This document shows positions 34,639 through 45,404 of a DNA stretch of 64,000 nucleotides, piece by piece (within the stretch, counting starts at the first letter, position 1; each line of letters begins with the position of its first letter). The notes below the pieces were generated by a model that was not told where the DNA came from, searched no databases, and worked only from the letters and a program-made list of their open reading frames with translations. Location of the stretch: NCBI GenBank assembly GCA_038049695.1, contig CP142453.1:20464001-20528000 (forward strand), in the 5' to 3' direction. Source of the DNA: Cinnamomum chago. Its lineage: Eukaryota; Streptophyta; Magnoliopsida; Laurales; Lauraceae. Made by a program: the position numbers and the translations under genes.

Positions 34639-36063
34639 AAAGTCGCACGTGTACCTTTTGAAATTGGTTTAAAAATCATTATAAGGTGGGCTTGGAATGC
34701 ACGTGTATGACCTAGCTCACTTGACCCTAATAAACAAAGTGGACCTCGTGCAATCACTTCTCTATAAATTAATCTTTCAAAAAATAATTATACAAGTAGT
34801 TTTATATTTTATATTTTATATGAGCCTGACTTTTAATAAAATTGATAATATCATTTCTAAACTTTATACTTCATATGGGAAAATGTTTTCCTACGAATAA
34901 TAAAAAGTATAGTCCAGTGTTGTGGGGGGCCTTGGGCCCATGTTTTATCAATTCAACCTCCTTGATCGTCTTTTCATCCTATGATCTTGCGTCTGTCTCA
35001 ATTATACACTCACTAAGCCTTCACTCATTGTTGGATCAGAAAGTCTAGTTGGACCGACTGAGGGGACTAAATTCTGGCCCGGTCCCCCCTGAGGACCGCT
35101 GGATCCCAGTGAGTCAGTCCACATAGCACCGATGTTGTTGGATTGAATCCAAGAAAAAATTAGGGTTAAAGATACTATTAAATTTTAAGGTTTTTAAATC
35201 AAAGATTATGATAATTTGATGGGGGCGATTTTCTTAGATCCCCCTTTTCAGGATGAGACATTTCAATCTACTCTCCTCCCAATCGTAAATTTGCCTTTAA
35301 GTAGGCCTACAAGTCGAACTGCATATGAGCTGGATGCAATTTGCTCATTGGCAAACATTTCTCTTTCATACGAGCCTAACATTTATTAAATAAACTTATT
35401 ATATTATTTCTAATCTTTATATAGGAAAATGATCTTGTACAACTTTACGGTGAGAATTTTTAATAGGTCCATCTGATAAATCATCTGAGCTACTCACACA
35501 CATGGAACCCCACCCCCTTTGATGGTCATTCTACTTTAGGGTTTGCACCAACTAAATGGATTGGACCGTTGAATCGAAGGTCAATCTTTTGTTTGATATA
35601 AAGCCTCTAAACTTATGAGCCATAAATGAAGGGATTAGTGACATGAAATACCTAACCTCATTTTTAATATCTAAGCTCTTCTTGAGTGGATCTTCTCATC
35701 CCTCCCATTTCCCATCATCCATGAGGCCCTATGTGGGCCCCAGCAGCAGGTTTGCACTGTAGGATGTGCAGGAATATTATCCTTTTATACAACGTATATC
35801 AGTATATTTTAGAAAAAAAATAAAAAAATAAATCAAGCTGTACATAGCTCGCCTCCTATAATTGAGATGTTTGAAAAATGTAAAAGTCGAGCCCAACTCG
35901 ACCTTCCTTCTAAAATCGCCACTCGAGTGTGTTCCAGATCGATCTTGACTTGACCTAGGTCAAGCACCACTTTTTTCAGACCCCAAAACCACCTCACCCA
36001 CTGCACATGTCTAGTCATATTATATGGCAGTTTCAATCTTATGTGGGCCCCACCAATTGACTC
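34639..36063 (+). repeat. Large inverted repeat, left arm
   Basis: About 1.42 kb that matches, reverse-complemented, 40342-41605. Outer end AAGTCGCACGTGTACCTTTT, inner end GGGGCCCACCAATTGACTCA (bases vary slightly between arms). The left arm has about 110 bp extra at about 35036-35150. The two arms flank the HIPP gene. Family not recognised. Confidence 0.85.
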
Positions 36064-36179
36064 ACGCTCTATCCTCCATTCAATTCCCAGATTGGAGGCA
36101 TTAATTGAAAAGGACCATAAAAAGAAAAAAAGAAAAAAAAATCCATCCATGCATACATAATACAACAAGACATCCATCC

Positions 36180-36296
36180 ACTCACTCACAAACTAACTCG
36201 TCTCGTCTATTTATTCTCCCACTTCCCCATCATTTCCTCTGTCTCTTCTCTATCTCTCTCTCTCTCTGAAGACGACCATCAGTACTGAAAGAAGCC
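36180..36296 (+). promoter_or_regulatory. Putative core promoter and 5' UTR of the HIPP gene
   Basis: A TATA-like CTATTTATT lies at about 36207-36216. It is followed by a pyrimidine-rich stretch with a (TC)n run (about 36241-36267) of the kind called a Y patch in plant promoters, then the ATG at 36297. The position fits a short 5' UTR. No transcript evidence is available. Confidence 0.4.
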
Positions 36297-39200
36297 ATGG
36301 GCAAGGCAAGTGACTTTTCCCTAATCTCCAACTTCCCCGTTTCCAAAGTCATTTTCTATTCACTTTCCACTGCAATCTCTTCTTCTTCTTTCTTTCATCT
36401 TTGAAATAATAGCCCTTTTTTTTTGTGTTTTCTATTCTACGTCTTTAGAAGAAGAGCAACAAGAAGTCTGATGGAGATGAAAACGGTCCAATTACCGTAA
36501 TTCTTACCGTGGACATGCATTGCGAAGGTTGCTCCAAAAAAGTTATGGGTTCTCTCAAAGGATTCCAAGGTAATCAGATCCCAACCTCTCTTTCCCGATT
36601 CTCGAGCTTCCCCATCATTCATCTGCTTTCCTTTCCTCCTCGTTTTCGCCTTTTTCTTCGATACTGCTATGATCCTCATCTTTTTCACGGAAAAAGAAAA
36701 ACAGAGAAATCTTTTTCAATATCATGCGTCCTTTTTCTTTCTCTATGTGATGGCGCACGATAGCACAGGCAGGCGCCATCATGATCAGTCTCCTGTTTGC
36801 AGTTCTTTAATCAAGCTCTTATCAAAATGACCGTTCTACCCTCGACGGTTTTTTTTTTTCAACCAGGAGTGGAGGAGGTGAAGGGCGATTTCAGCAACAA
36901 CAAGTTGACAGTGGTCGGAAAGGTGGATCCGGAGAAGATCCGTGATCGGGTCGAGAGCAAGACGAAGAAGAAGGTCGTCCTCGTCTCTCCTCTCCCCAAA
37001 AAGGAGAAAGACAACGGAGGAGGAGAAAAGAAGCAGCAGAAGGACGAGAACAAGAAGCCGGACGAGGAGAAGGAGAAGAAGACCAAAGAGGTATTCTAGT
37101 AAAAATCTCACTGATACCAGGGGTATTCTCGTCACTTAAATCTTCTTCTTCTTTTCTCTCTATGATCAGCCTGCAGCGACGACGGTTGTACTGAAGGTAC
37201 GGTTATATTGCGATGGCTGCATCCGAAAGATTCGTCGGATCATTTCCAAGACGAAAGGTGCGGTTACTGCTAACTTAATTTTTCTCTTTCAATTCAACTA
37301 AAGTAAATGAGATTAGTTTGTTAATCATTAATGTAACTACTAGCTTACATGTGTATGAGATCAGAACTCTGTAGATGGGCCACATCAAGATCCAATGGCC
37401 CATAGGGCAATTGGATATGACTCTTGATGATTGGGGGTTGAGAACATCAAAAACTTTTTTGGCTCATTTTCAAGAAACAAGGACAAGGACAATGAGTGGG
37501 GTTGTGTTTATATGAGGAAGATGCCCTTTTTTTTAAATGACCCTTCCCATTTTTCAACTATTTCTACTTTTGTGAAAAGAGTTGTACAATAGACTGCATG
37601 AATCTCCACCTGATTCCATATCTGCATTTTCTCCTTCCACACAGTCTGCACTTGTGCTTTTTTCCTGGAATGAAAACTGAAAATCATCAATTCAGATTGT
37701 ATTCTTATTCACTTGATGTTCTAACCCAAAATACAATCTGAATTGATGATTTCCTGCAAAAGGAGATGGGGTTGGAATTCTGACTCATTAGAGTTTCTGC
37801 CTGTATTTTGGGTTAGAACATCTAGGGTTTGAATGTGGGTTGGATCAATAGTTATATTGTGACAGCCAATAGAAAATCAAGCATCAGGTGTGCTGGGACC
37901 ACAGTTGATTGTTCATCTGCAATGGTATTTTGTTACACACTGGGTTGTCCATTTCCTGTAATTCTCCCCTTGAATGTTACGTCCATTTGGACCCATCTCC
38001 GTTGCACGTGCACTATGAGGTCACGTGATATATAAAGGAAGGTTCCGGAGCTTTGCATCACGTGAGATGTTGTAGGGCCCAATAACCAACCACACACAAT
38101 TAGACCCTATAGATTAAGCTTTGATAGAGCGGATGTTTTGGACATCTATTATCATATATGGGTATGTTAAAACTTCTTCAATCTCTTTGTGGGGCCCTGT
38201 CAACATGTGGGTCGTAATTAAGTGGTTGTGACGAGGGCATATTTGTCTTTCTGATTCTCCACCTTCTGTAGCATTAACTGAACTGTACGTGCCTGGGGGA
38301 TTCCTTTTTCTAAAACAAACTGGCTGTCCAATGACAGAATGCCAGGTTGTCCCCAACTCAAGGTCTCATGATCAACAAGGCCAGCCACATGGCTCCCTAA
38401 ATATCTTCATCTAGTCATCTTTGATAGGCCTAGTTAAACTTGATTGAAGTTTGAAGTTTCTGCTTTGTACCCACACACATCCAAGTCCCTAATCTGAGGT
38501 GGAATTAGAAAATATTCCTTTGGGGAAGTGGGCACTGTGAAAAGTAAGTTTCTTGGGCGAGCCAATTAAATAATTGCTAAAACCAATAAGTTTTCTGAGA
38601 TCTCGTGTTTGTAGTTTGTTTTGGTTTTTTTTTTTTTCCTACTTTAGGGGGTGGGGGACTAGGGGTTTGATGTTTGGGACCAGCACTTGGTTCTACCCTT
38701 GCCAATTGCCACTAAAACAGTCACAGATTGGGGTGGGGGACAGCCACTATATAAATTTGCCATCAGATTGATTCTTGATTGTCCCTCACTTTCAACATGT
38801 ACTTGTGTGCACAAGCAAGATCAATTGGGATAAGAAGCCTAACTTCAGTTAGAGTTCTTTTTTTTATGGTAAAATTCTTGAATGGTGTTTTTAGCCTATA
38901 AAAGAGAGATTTATTTTGCATGGTTTGGAGTATCTCATTAGTGGGTCCCACTTAAAACATTTCACCAGTTTCCCACGTGCACAATCCTCACGTAATCCCA
39001 GACCCTCATGTCCCCACACGAGCGAGTTGGCAGGGCATTTATGCACCAGGTTCGACCATGGAAAGACTTGCATCCCTCTCTCTCTCCCTCTCTCTCTCCC
39101 ACTTTATGGACCCACACCTTATTTCCGTGTAATTGCGTGGAAAACGACAGGGATTGAGCTTGTAGCACTGGACTTGCAGAAGGATCTGATAACTTTGAAG

Positions 39201-39491
39201 GGAACAATAGACTTCAAAGTCTTCGTCACTTATCTTCAGGACAAGATGAAGCGCACAGTAGAGATTGTTCCTCCTAAGAAGGAAGACGAAGGTAAGAAGG
39301 ACAAACAAGGCAAGAAGAAAGGCAAAGAAGAAGGCAATGAGAAGAAAAACGTGGAAGGAGCGTCAGAGAACAAGGTGGTGGTGGAACCCCACATGGATTA
39401 TTGGGGTTACGGGTACTACGGCCCCATTGAGTACGTTCATGCACCACAGTACTTCAGTGATGAGAACCCAAACGCTTGCTCTGTCATGTGA
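36297..39491 (+). CDS. Heavy metal-associated isoprenylated plant protein (HIPP), two HMA domains
   Basis: Predicted exons are 36297-36305, 36449-36569, 36867-37090, 37170-37257 and 39151-39491. They join in one frame to give 260 aa. Two HMA domains each carry the CxxC metal-binding pair: MHCEGC with Cys28 and Cys31, and LYCDGC with Cys132 and Cys135. A Lys/Glu-rich linker (about residues 85-118) separates them, and a second Lys-rich segment follows the second domain. The tail is Tyr/Gly-rich and ends in the CaaX box CSVM (257-260), so the protein is probably farnesylated and membrane-attached. HIPPs bind heavy metals such as Cd, Cu or Zn, and some bind transcription factors or cytokinin oxidases; which applies here cannot be read from sequence. 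The first coding exon is only nine bases and needs a GC-AG intron (AAG|GCAAGT); using the next GT instead puts a stop in exon 2. Intron 4 is long (1893 bp). Family assignment is firm; exon 1 is less so. Confidence 0.9.
37681..37822 (+). repeat. Two interlocked inverted repeats in HIPP intron 4
   Basis: Repeat 1 pairs 37681-37702 with 37731-37752 (22 bp, perfect). Repeat 2 pairs 37715-37735 with 37802-37822 (21 bp, perfect). Their arms overlap at 37731-37735, so full formation of one excludes full formation of the other. Confidence 0.8.
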
Positions 39492-39703
39492 CTGTGAGTT
39501 TCTAGTTAGTTTCAAATGAAAAATAAGAATGTAAATGAAAGTCAGGAAATGAGAGAATATGAAAGTAAATAGAGGCAGAGAGATCGATAGAATGAGAATT
39601 TAAGTTGGGTGGTTGAATTAGAGCCGGCATATCCCGCTCTTGTTTTGTTAGCAGACAATTTCTTTAATATCTACTTATAGTAATTTGTTCAATTCTCTCT
39701 CTT

Positions 39704-39734
<31 letters not shown>

Positions 39735-39871
39735 GTGTGTGGTTGATGCTGCTATGATATAGGTCCTCACATTTAAATTGTTGGCATTGGATATGGATGT
39801 GAGGGCTCCCATCTTATCACTCATGAAAGCATCTCTCATAGGAGCTTCTCCCAATATAATGTTACATTGTA
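39492..39871 (+). other. 3' region of the HIPP gene, intergenic
   Basis: Contains A-rich stretches after the stop suited to polyadenylation (for example AAATAAGAATG near 39520) and a (TA)n run at about 39704-39731. No other gene. Confidence 0.5.
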
Positions 39872-40050
39872 AATTTTATTTTATTTTATTTTTTGCTATT
39901 GGGGGTTTCCATCATTTTGGGCAGGACTAATTCCAAAAGGACCTAGAGGGAAGTCGGATAAATCCTCATTTGGTTCGAGTGTAGTAGTACGGTTTCAAAC
40001 TTACAACCTCCCTCCGAATGCAAAATGTATTCCTACCAATTGAACTCCCT
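39872..40050 (-). mobile_element. tRNA-derived SINE, copy 4
   Basis: Same family as 2134-2322 but more diverged. Left tail is (TTTTA)n, the right end holds the tRNA-like head (AGTTCAATTGGTAGGAA) and the B-box-like GTTTGAAACC. Lies just downstream of the HIPP gene. Confidence 0.72.
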
Positions 40051-40341
40051 TTAAAATTATTAAATGGTGTTTGTTGAAAAGAATCAATCATAATCATAGG
40101 TGAAGAATGGAGTTCACATTCACAAGGGCTGTGTTTTGGATGTATATGATGGGTGGGCCCTAGAAGTGGCATTTTGTCATGGGGGGGTGTTTTTCTTTTG
40201 GCTCTGTGGTGGTGGGCAGGTGGGGTTTTTGTCACTTTCATGTGTACGGGTGATATCAGTTTTTGATTCTTTGTCGGCGCCGGAGTCTCTACGGTGAAGT
40301 TCAAGTTTCTTGACGCGTTAGGAAACAACTTTTATCTTACT
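40051..40341. other. Intergenic, nothing recognised
   Basis: Short stretch between SINE and inverted-repeat arm. An open frame at 40100-40297 has no known match. Confidence 0.4.
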
Positions 40342-41605
40342 TGAGTCAATTGGTGGGGCCCACATAAGATTCCCGAATATAACTAGACATGTGCAGTGGG
40401 TCTAGTGGTGCTTGACCTAGGTGAAGTCAAGCTCGATCTGGAACACATTTTTAATCAGTCAAGTAAAGTTCGGCTCGACTCATACATTCTTCAAACATCT
40501 CAATTATAAGAAGCGAGCTAAGTACAGCTTGATTTTTTTTTTTTTTTCCAAATATACTGATATATGGTGTAAAAAAGGATAATATTCCTGCACATCCTAC
40601 CGTGCAAACCTGCTGCTGGGGCCCACATGGGGCCTCATGGATGATGGAAAATGGGAGGGATGAGAATATCCACTCGTGATGGGCTTAGTTATTAAAAATG
40701 AGGTTAAGTATTTTATGCCTCTAACCCCTTGATTCATAGCTCATAAGTTTAGAGGCTTTATATCAAACAAAAGATTGACCTTCGATTCAACGGTCCAATC
40801 CACTCACTTGGTGCAAACTCTAAAGTAGAATGACCATCAAAGGGATGGGGTTCCATGCATGTGTGTGAGTATCTCAGATGAATTATAAGGTGAACCTATT
40901 AAAAATTATCGCCGTAAAATTGTACAAGGTCATTTTCCTATATAAAGATTAGAAATGATATAATAACTTTATTTAATAAATGTGAGGTTTGTATGAAAGA
41001 GAAATGTTTGCTTATAATCAAATTGCATCTAGCTCATATACAATCTAATTTGTAGGCCTATTTAAATGCAAGTTTACCATTGGGAGGGGAGCAAATTGAA
41101 AGGTCTCATCATGAAAAGGAGGATTTAAAAAAACAACCCCATTAACTTTTCATAGTCCTTAATTTAACAGCCTTAAAACTTAATAGCATCTTAACTATAA
41201 ATTTTTCTGATATTCAATCCAACAATGAGTGAAGGTTTAATGAGTGTATAATTGGGCTAGATGCAAGATGAAAAGACTATCTAGGAGGTTGAATTGATAA
41301 AACGTGGCCTCAAGGCCCCCTACAACAATGGATTGTACTTTCTATTGCTTGTAGGAGAATATTTCCCCATATGGAATATGAAGTCTAGAAATAATATTAT
41401 CAATTTTATTAAAAGTCAGGCTCATATAAAATATAAAACTACATGTATAATTATTTTTTGAAAGATTAATTTATAGAGAAGTACGTGATTGGACGAGGTC
41501 CACTTTATTTATTAGGGTCAAGTGAGCTAAGGTCATACACGTGCATTCCAAGCCCACCTTATAATGATTTTTAAACAAATTTCAAAAGGTACACGTGCGA
41601 CTTTT
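40342..41605 (-). repeat. Large inverted repeat, right arm
   Basis: Reverse-complement copy of 34639-36063. Matching blocks run through the whole length, including CACATCCTACMGTGCAAACC, GATTGACCTTCGATTCAACG and CATACACGTGCATTCCAAGC. Many substitutions, so not a very recent copy. Confidence 0.85.
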
Positions 41606-43845
41606 TGTACAATATCCAATAGACAACCAATCATGTGCTAAATTGGAAGGCCCCCGCTCCTCTTGTTATGGAATTCTAACATATATCTCCATAGGGCATG
41701 AGATTCATCTTGAATGGTCCAACGCGATGATGGAGTCCCAGGCTTGTTCATTCGCTCCTGACATGGAGTGAATCACATTTCCATTATGCACTCAATTGAA
41801 TGGTGGGACCCCCTCTATTGAAATGAAATTTTAAGATATTTCATTGGTAGGATTGACATTCTCATTTTGAATGGTTCAGATTATCATTTTTGTGGGCTCC
41901 ATGATGAATTTCTGGAGACATATAAGTTGACATATAATATAATAGCTACAATAGAGAATTGGACTCATATTTATCACAACCGAATCAAACCTAGTTTTCT
42001 TATCACCCTCATCATCTCCACTCCCCTCTTCCTCTCATTCATCACATCTACGGTCATGATTACCACATGTGGACCCAATATGCACACAACAAACCCCATA
42101 ACCCACGTCCCTCTTACTCTTTTTGAATCGAATCTAGATCCCTTTTTCTTTTCATTTTTTCCTTCTTCTCTCTCTCTCTCTCTCTCATTATCCTACGTCT
42201 CATTGTCTCGGGGTGGGGCAGATCCATTTTGAAGGCGGGGCATGACCATATAGCCAATAACCCATTATGAGAGTTTTCCGAATCTCACATGTGCGACCGC
42301 ACCCACATCCCACATTGTGGGCCCACCCCTAGATACTAACTTTCATTTCTTCATGTCTGATGGCAGTCGAGACTCTCATTCTCGTTCAATGGGTCCACCT
42401 TAAACCTAAGTTTTGCAAAATAGACATTGGTTTTATCTGCGGTTAAATTGATTACTTGTGAGTTGTATGCAATTGGCTGCCTTTCTTTGTTCTTAATTTC
42501 ATTATATCCAAGACAAAATTGTTCAATTTTACGGGGACTCCCTACTTTGGTTGGAGCTAAGTCGTCTGCCCCTACATTACTTTTAGCAGTTTGTATTTAA
42601 TGTTGATCCCCCATTTGAGCCACCACCCTCTTTCATGTATACGCTCCATGTCCCTAACAAGTTGATCTACAGATAAGGACAATAACTCATTCATATACAT
42701 TATCGAGAATTCTAAAATTTGAATAACGGCGGCAAGGAGGGGTTTGATTAATGACAAAAATAAAACTCCAAGACACGTTTGTTTCATGTAATTGAGTATC
42801 TAGGATGGTGTTTCTATCGGTGGTTAAGAATGAAGAACAAAATGTGAATATTAAAAAATGACCATGAAACAAACTCCCTTAAATGAAAACCCAATCAAGA
42901 GAAGGTGGGAATTGAATACCAAGCCATTGTCCTATTAATTTCATACCTAGGGCTAGGAAAGTTTAGAGTCTCATCTATCTCTCCACCTAATAATATTCTT
43001 TGCTACTCACCTCATACACATCACCTTCACCTCTTTAATAATTTAATTCTTCAATAGAGCTCATTTAACCATGAATTTCTATATATATTTATGCAAACAA
43101 AGAACTCTTAGTTTCTCCCTGCAATTTATGTTCAACATTGTGTGCCGTGGAAACCTTTCCCATTCGTACGAAAGTACAGAAACAGACGTGAAATTGTGTA
43201 TTTCATATGGGTTTCATTTCAACCATTCGAATTGCTGAATGTATGATAATCACTCCTTTTGTGGCATGGAGGAGAAGGGTGAGGTTCTTAGATGGCCCAT
43301 ATGTTGAACCCACCGACTGGGCTATATGTTACTGTGATCTCTGCTTTTGACAACCTGGAGTCTTCTTCATTTTCCTGGGGACCTATTCAAAATAGAATTC
43401 AATGTAAGGGTTTATGTACTTAGAATACTAATTCCATCCACTTTTTCCTCTTCTCCCTAAAAAAAAAAAAAAAGAAACGCCCTTATAGGAAAAGCTTTTT
43501 GATGAATCACGAAAAACTTAGTTCATTTTTATTGCTTACCTTATGGAAATGTGGCTGCACCTGACATTGATTTTAGTGTAGCATGAAAAAGTGTTGATCC
43601 TCACTTTTTTCTGCAAACAATCAGCCACACAAATGTGCCCTCACAGGTCATGTGTGTTGGAATATTATTGGTGGGGTTAGAGTATCAGGTTTGTTTCACT
43701 CCAAAACCTTCTGTATATATAGACTGATTAGAGAATGGTAGTTGGGTCCAACTAGCTAGCTGGTGAGATCAAGCACTAGACTTGGTATGAGCCTTTATGA
43801 ACGGGCATGATCCACCGGTCATTTGGACTCGACCCTCTAGGTAGT
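41606..43845. other. Intergenic, nothing recognised
   Basis: Includes a (TC)n run at about 42168-42187. Open frames up to 121 codons (41867-42232) have no recognisable domain. Confidence 0.45.
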
Positions 43846-43848
43846 TAG

Positions 43849-44030
43849 TGGCGGACCCAGGATTTTCGTTTGAGGGGTGCGAACCTGAATAGGTAGTTTG
43901 GTTTTAGGGGCAAACTGAGGATTTTCATGTGGATTTTGAGGGTTGGCCCATAATTTTAATGAATTTTTTGAAACGTACCATGGTTTAACGGGTGCGGCCG
44001 CACCCGCATGGTTGTGCCTGGGTCCGCCCC
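43849..44030 (+). mobile_element. MITE with GGCGGACCCAGG ends
   Basis: Inverted ends AGTGGCGGACCCAGG and CCTGGGTCCGCC enclose about 180 bp without coding capacity. Relative of 25721-25930. Target duplication not resolved. Confidence 0.72.
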
Positions 44031-44655
44031 TATAATAAGGTAGTAATGGCTAGCCTGCAAATGGGACCGACCCAAGTCAATAGACTTAGTTGATTGTTCG
44101 CATCAAAATACATAGGAATTAAGTATTCAGCGTTGTTAAAAATGAGATTAAAGGTGGATTTTTTAAAATGAGCATTAAATTATAACATCTTCTTTTGATT
44201 TTATTTCCCTTGAAGAAAATGCTATTTGATGTTTATTTTTGAAAATTCACTTTTAATCTCCATTTAATTAGTAAGTATTCTAATGCAAATAAATAGACCC
44301 TTGTGATTTGAGCCAAGCTAGGCTGGCACAGCCAGGGAGCCAAGTTAATTGAGCCAGACTAACCTGATCCAATGGATAGAGACTTCCTTGGCTCCCTTGG
44401 GAACAGAAACAAGTCAGGTATGGTCTTCTTGCTTTTTATAAATGTTAGCAACCATGCCCCATAAAATTTATAAATCATGCTTTACTATAAATAATTTAGA
44501 CATAAACATGATATGTCGGATTGAACCGTTGAAGGCAGTCAAATCCGATTTGGGCACCGTTGAAAAAATAAAAAATCCACATCCGAATCTGAATCCGAAT
44601 CCGATTCCAACCAACCACCAAACCCACATGCATGACATGCACAGTTCAATGCATC
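44031..44655. other. Intergenic, nothing recognised
   Basis: AT-rich, with a short (CCGAAT)n run at about 44582-44608. Confidence 0.4.
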
Positions 44656-45113
44656 TAGGGATGTAAATGGGTTCTTGATTCTCCGATTATCCGGAGGTCT
44701 TGACTCATCAATAACCAGGTTTAGATCCTTATTTAGGCTTCGATAAGTAAATGGGTCCGGGTCTGGGTCCATTTTTTTGACCCATGACCTAAATGGGTCT
44801 GGGTCCGGGTCCAGTTCCACCTTTGTTGGGACCCGTATACCCAAGACCCGACATATTACATTTAAATTTCGAAAAAAAACCACCTAAAAGCTAGTTTATT
44901 CTAATCATTATGCTACTTGACCTGGACCTAGATCCGGACCCCTCCCATATACGGAACCGATTCCTCTTCCAGTTCTATCCTCTCATAAACCTGGTTCCAG
45001 AACCAAAACACTGGTTCCGAACAGGGTATGGATCTGGATCCAGGTTCATCTTCTCATTAACAGTTCTAGGTCCACCATGGACTCAGACCGGAACCGGCCC
45101 ATTTACAACCCTA
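44656..45113 (-). mobile_element. hAT-like MITE (TAGGGATGTAAA family), copy 3
   Basis: Ends TAGGGATGTAAATGG and CCCATTTACAACCCTA, flanked by the perfect 8-bp duplication AATGCATC (44648-44655, 45114-45121). Body is inverted relative to the other two copies. Confidence 0.85.
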
Positions 45114-45199
45114 AATGCATCCCGTGGCCAAGATCCAATCAAGGGTCTCTGCTTTAAAAAGTCATAATGCTAGTTATGTAAAGTGTTTTAGAAGAAACT

Positions 45200-45404
45200 C
45201 ACTACACCAAAAATCGGAAATTGGAACGGAAAAGCGTTCCTAATCCTTCCGTTCCTAATCCGTTAAAGTGTTCCAATTTCCGTTCCAATTTGGATTAGGA
45301 ACGGTTGGTACCAAATTGGAACGGAAATTGGAACACTTTAACGGATTAGGAACGGAAGGATTAGGAACGCTTTTCCGTTCCAATTTTCGATTTTTGGTGT
45401 AGTG
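45200..45404. mobile_element. Palindromic CACTA-type MITE
   Basis: The 205-bp sequence begins CACTACACCAAAAATC and ends GATTTTTGGTGTAGTG. The two arms (about 93 bp each) are nearly perfect reverse complements around a loop of about 20 bp near 45290-45310. Flanks are ACT on both sides, the 3-bp duplication expected of CACTA elements. Near-perfect pairing suggests recent origin. Confidence 0.88.

Noticed and set aside
36836..37139. Leu/Arg-rich frames opposite HIPP exon 3
   Set aside because: Shadow frames of the Lys/Glu-rich HIPP linker.
45200..45404. miRNA precursor
   Set aside because: Long, almost perfect pairing with CACTA ends and a target duplication is a MITE, not a conserved miRNA.
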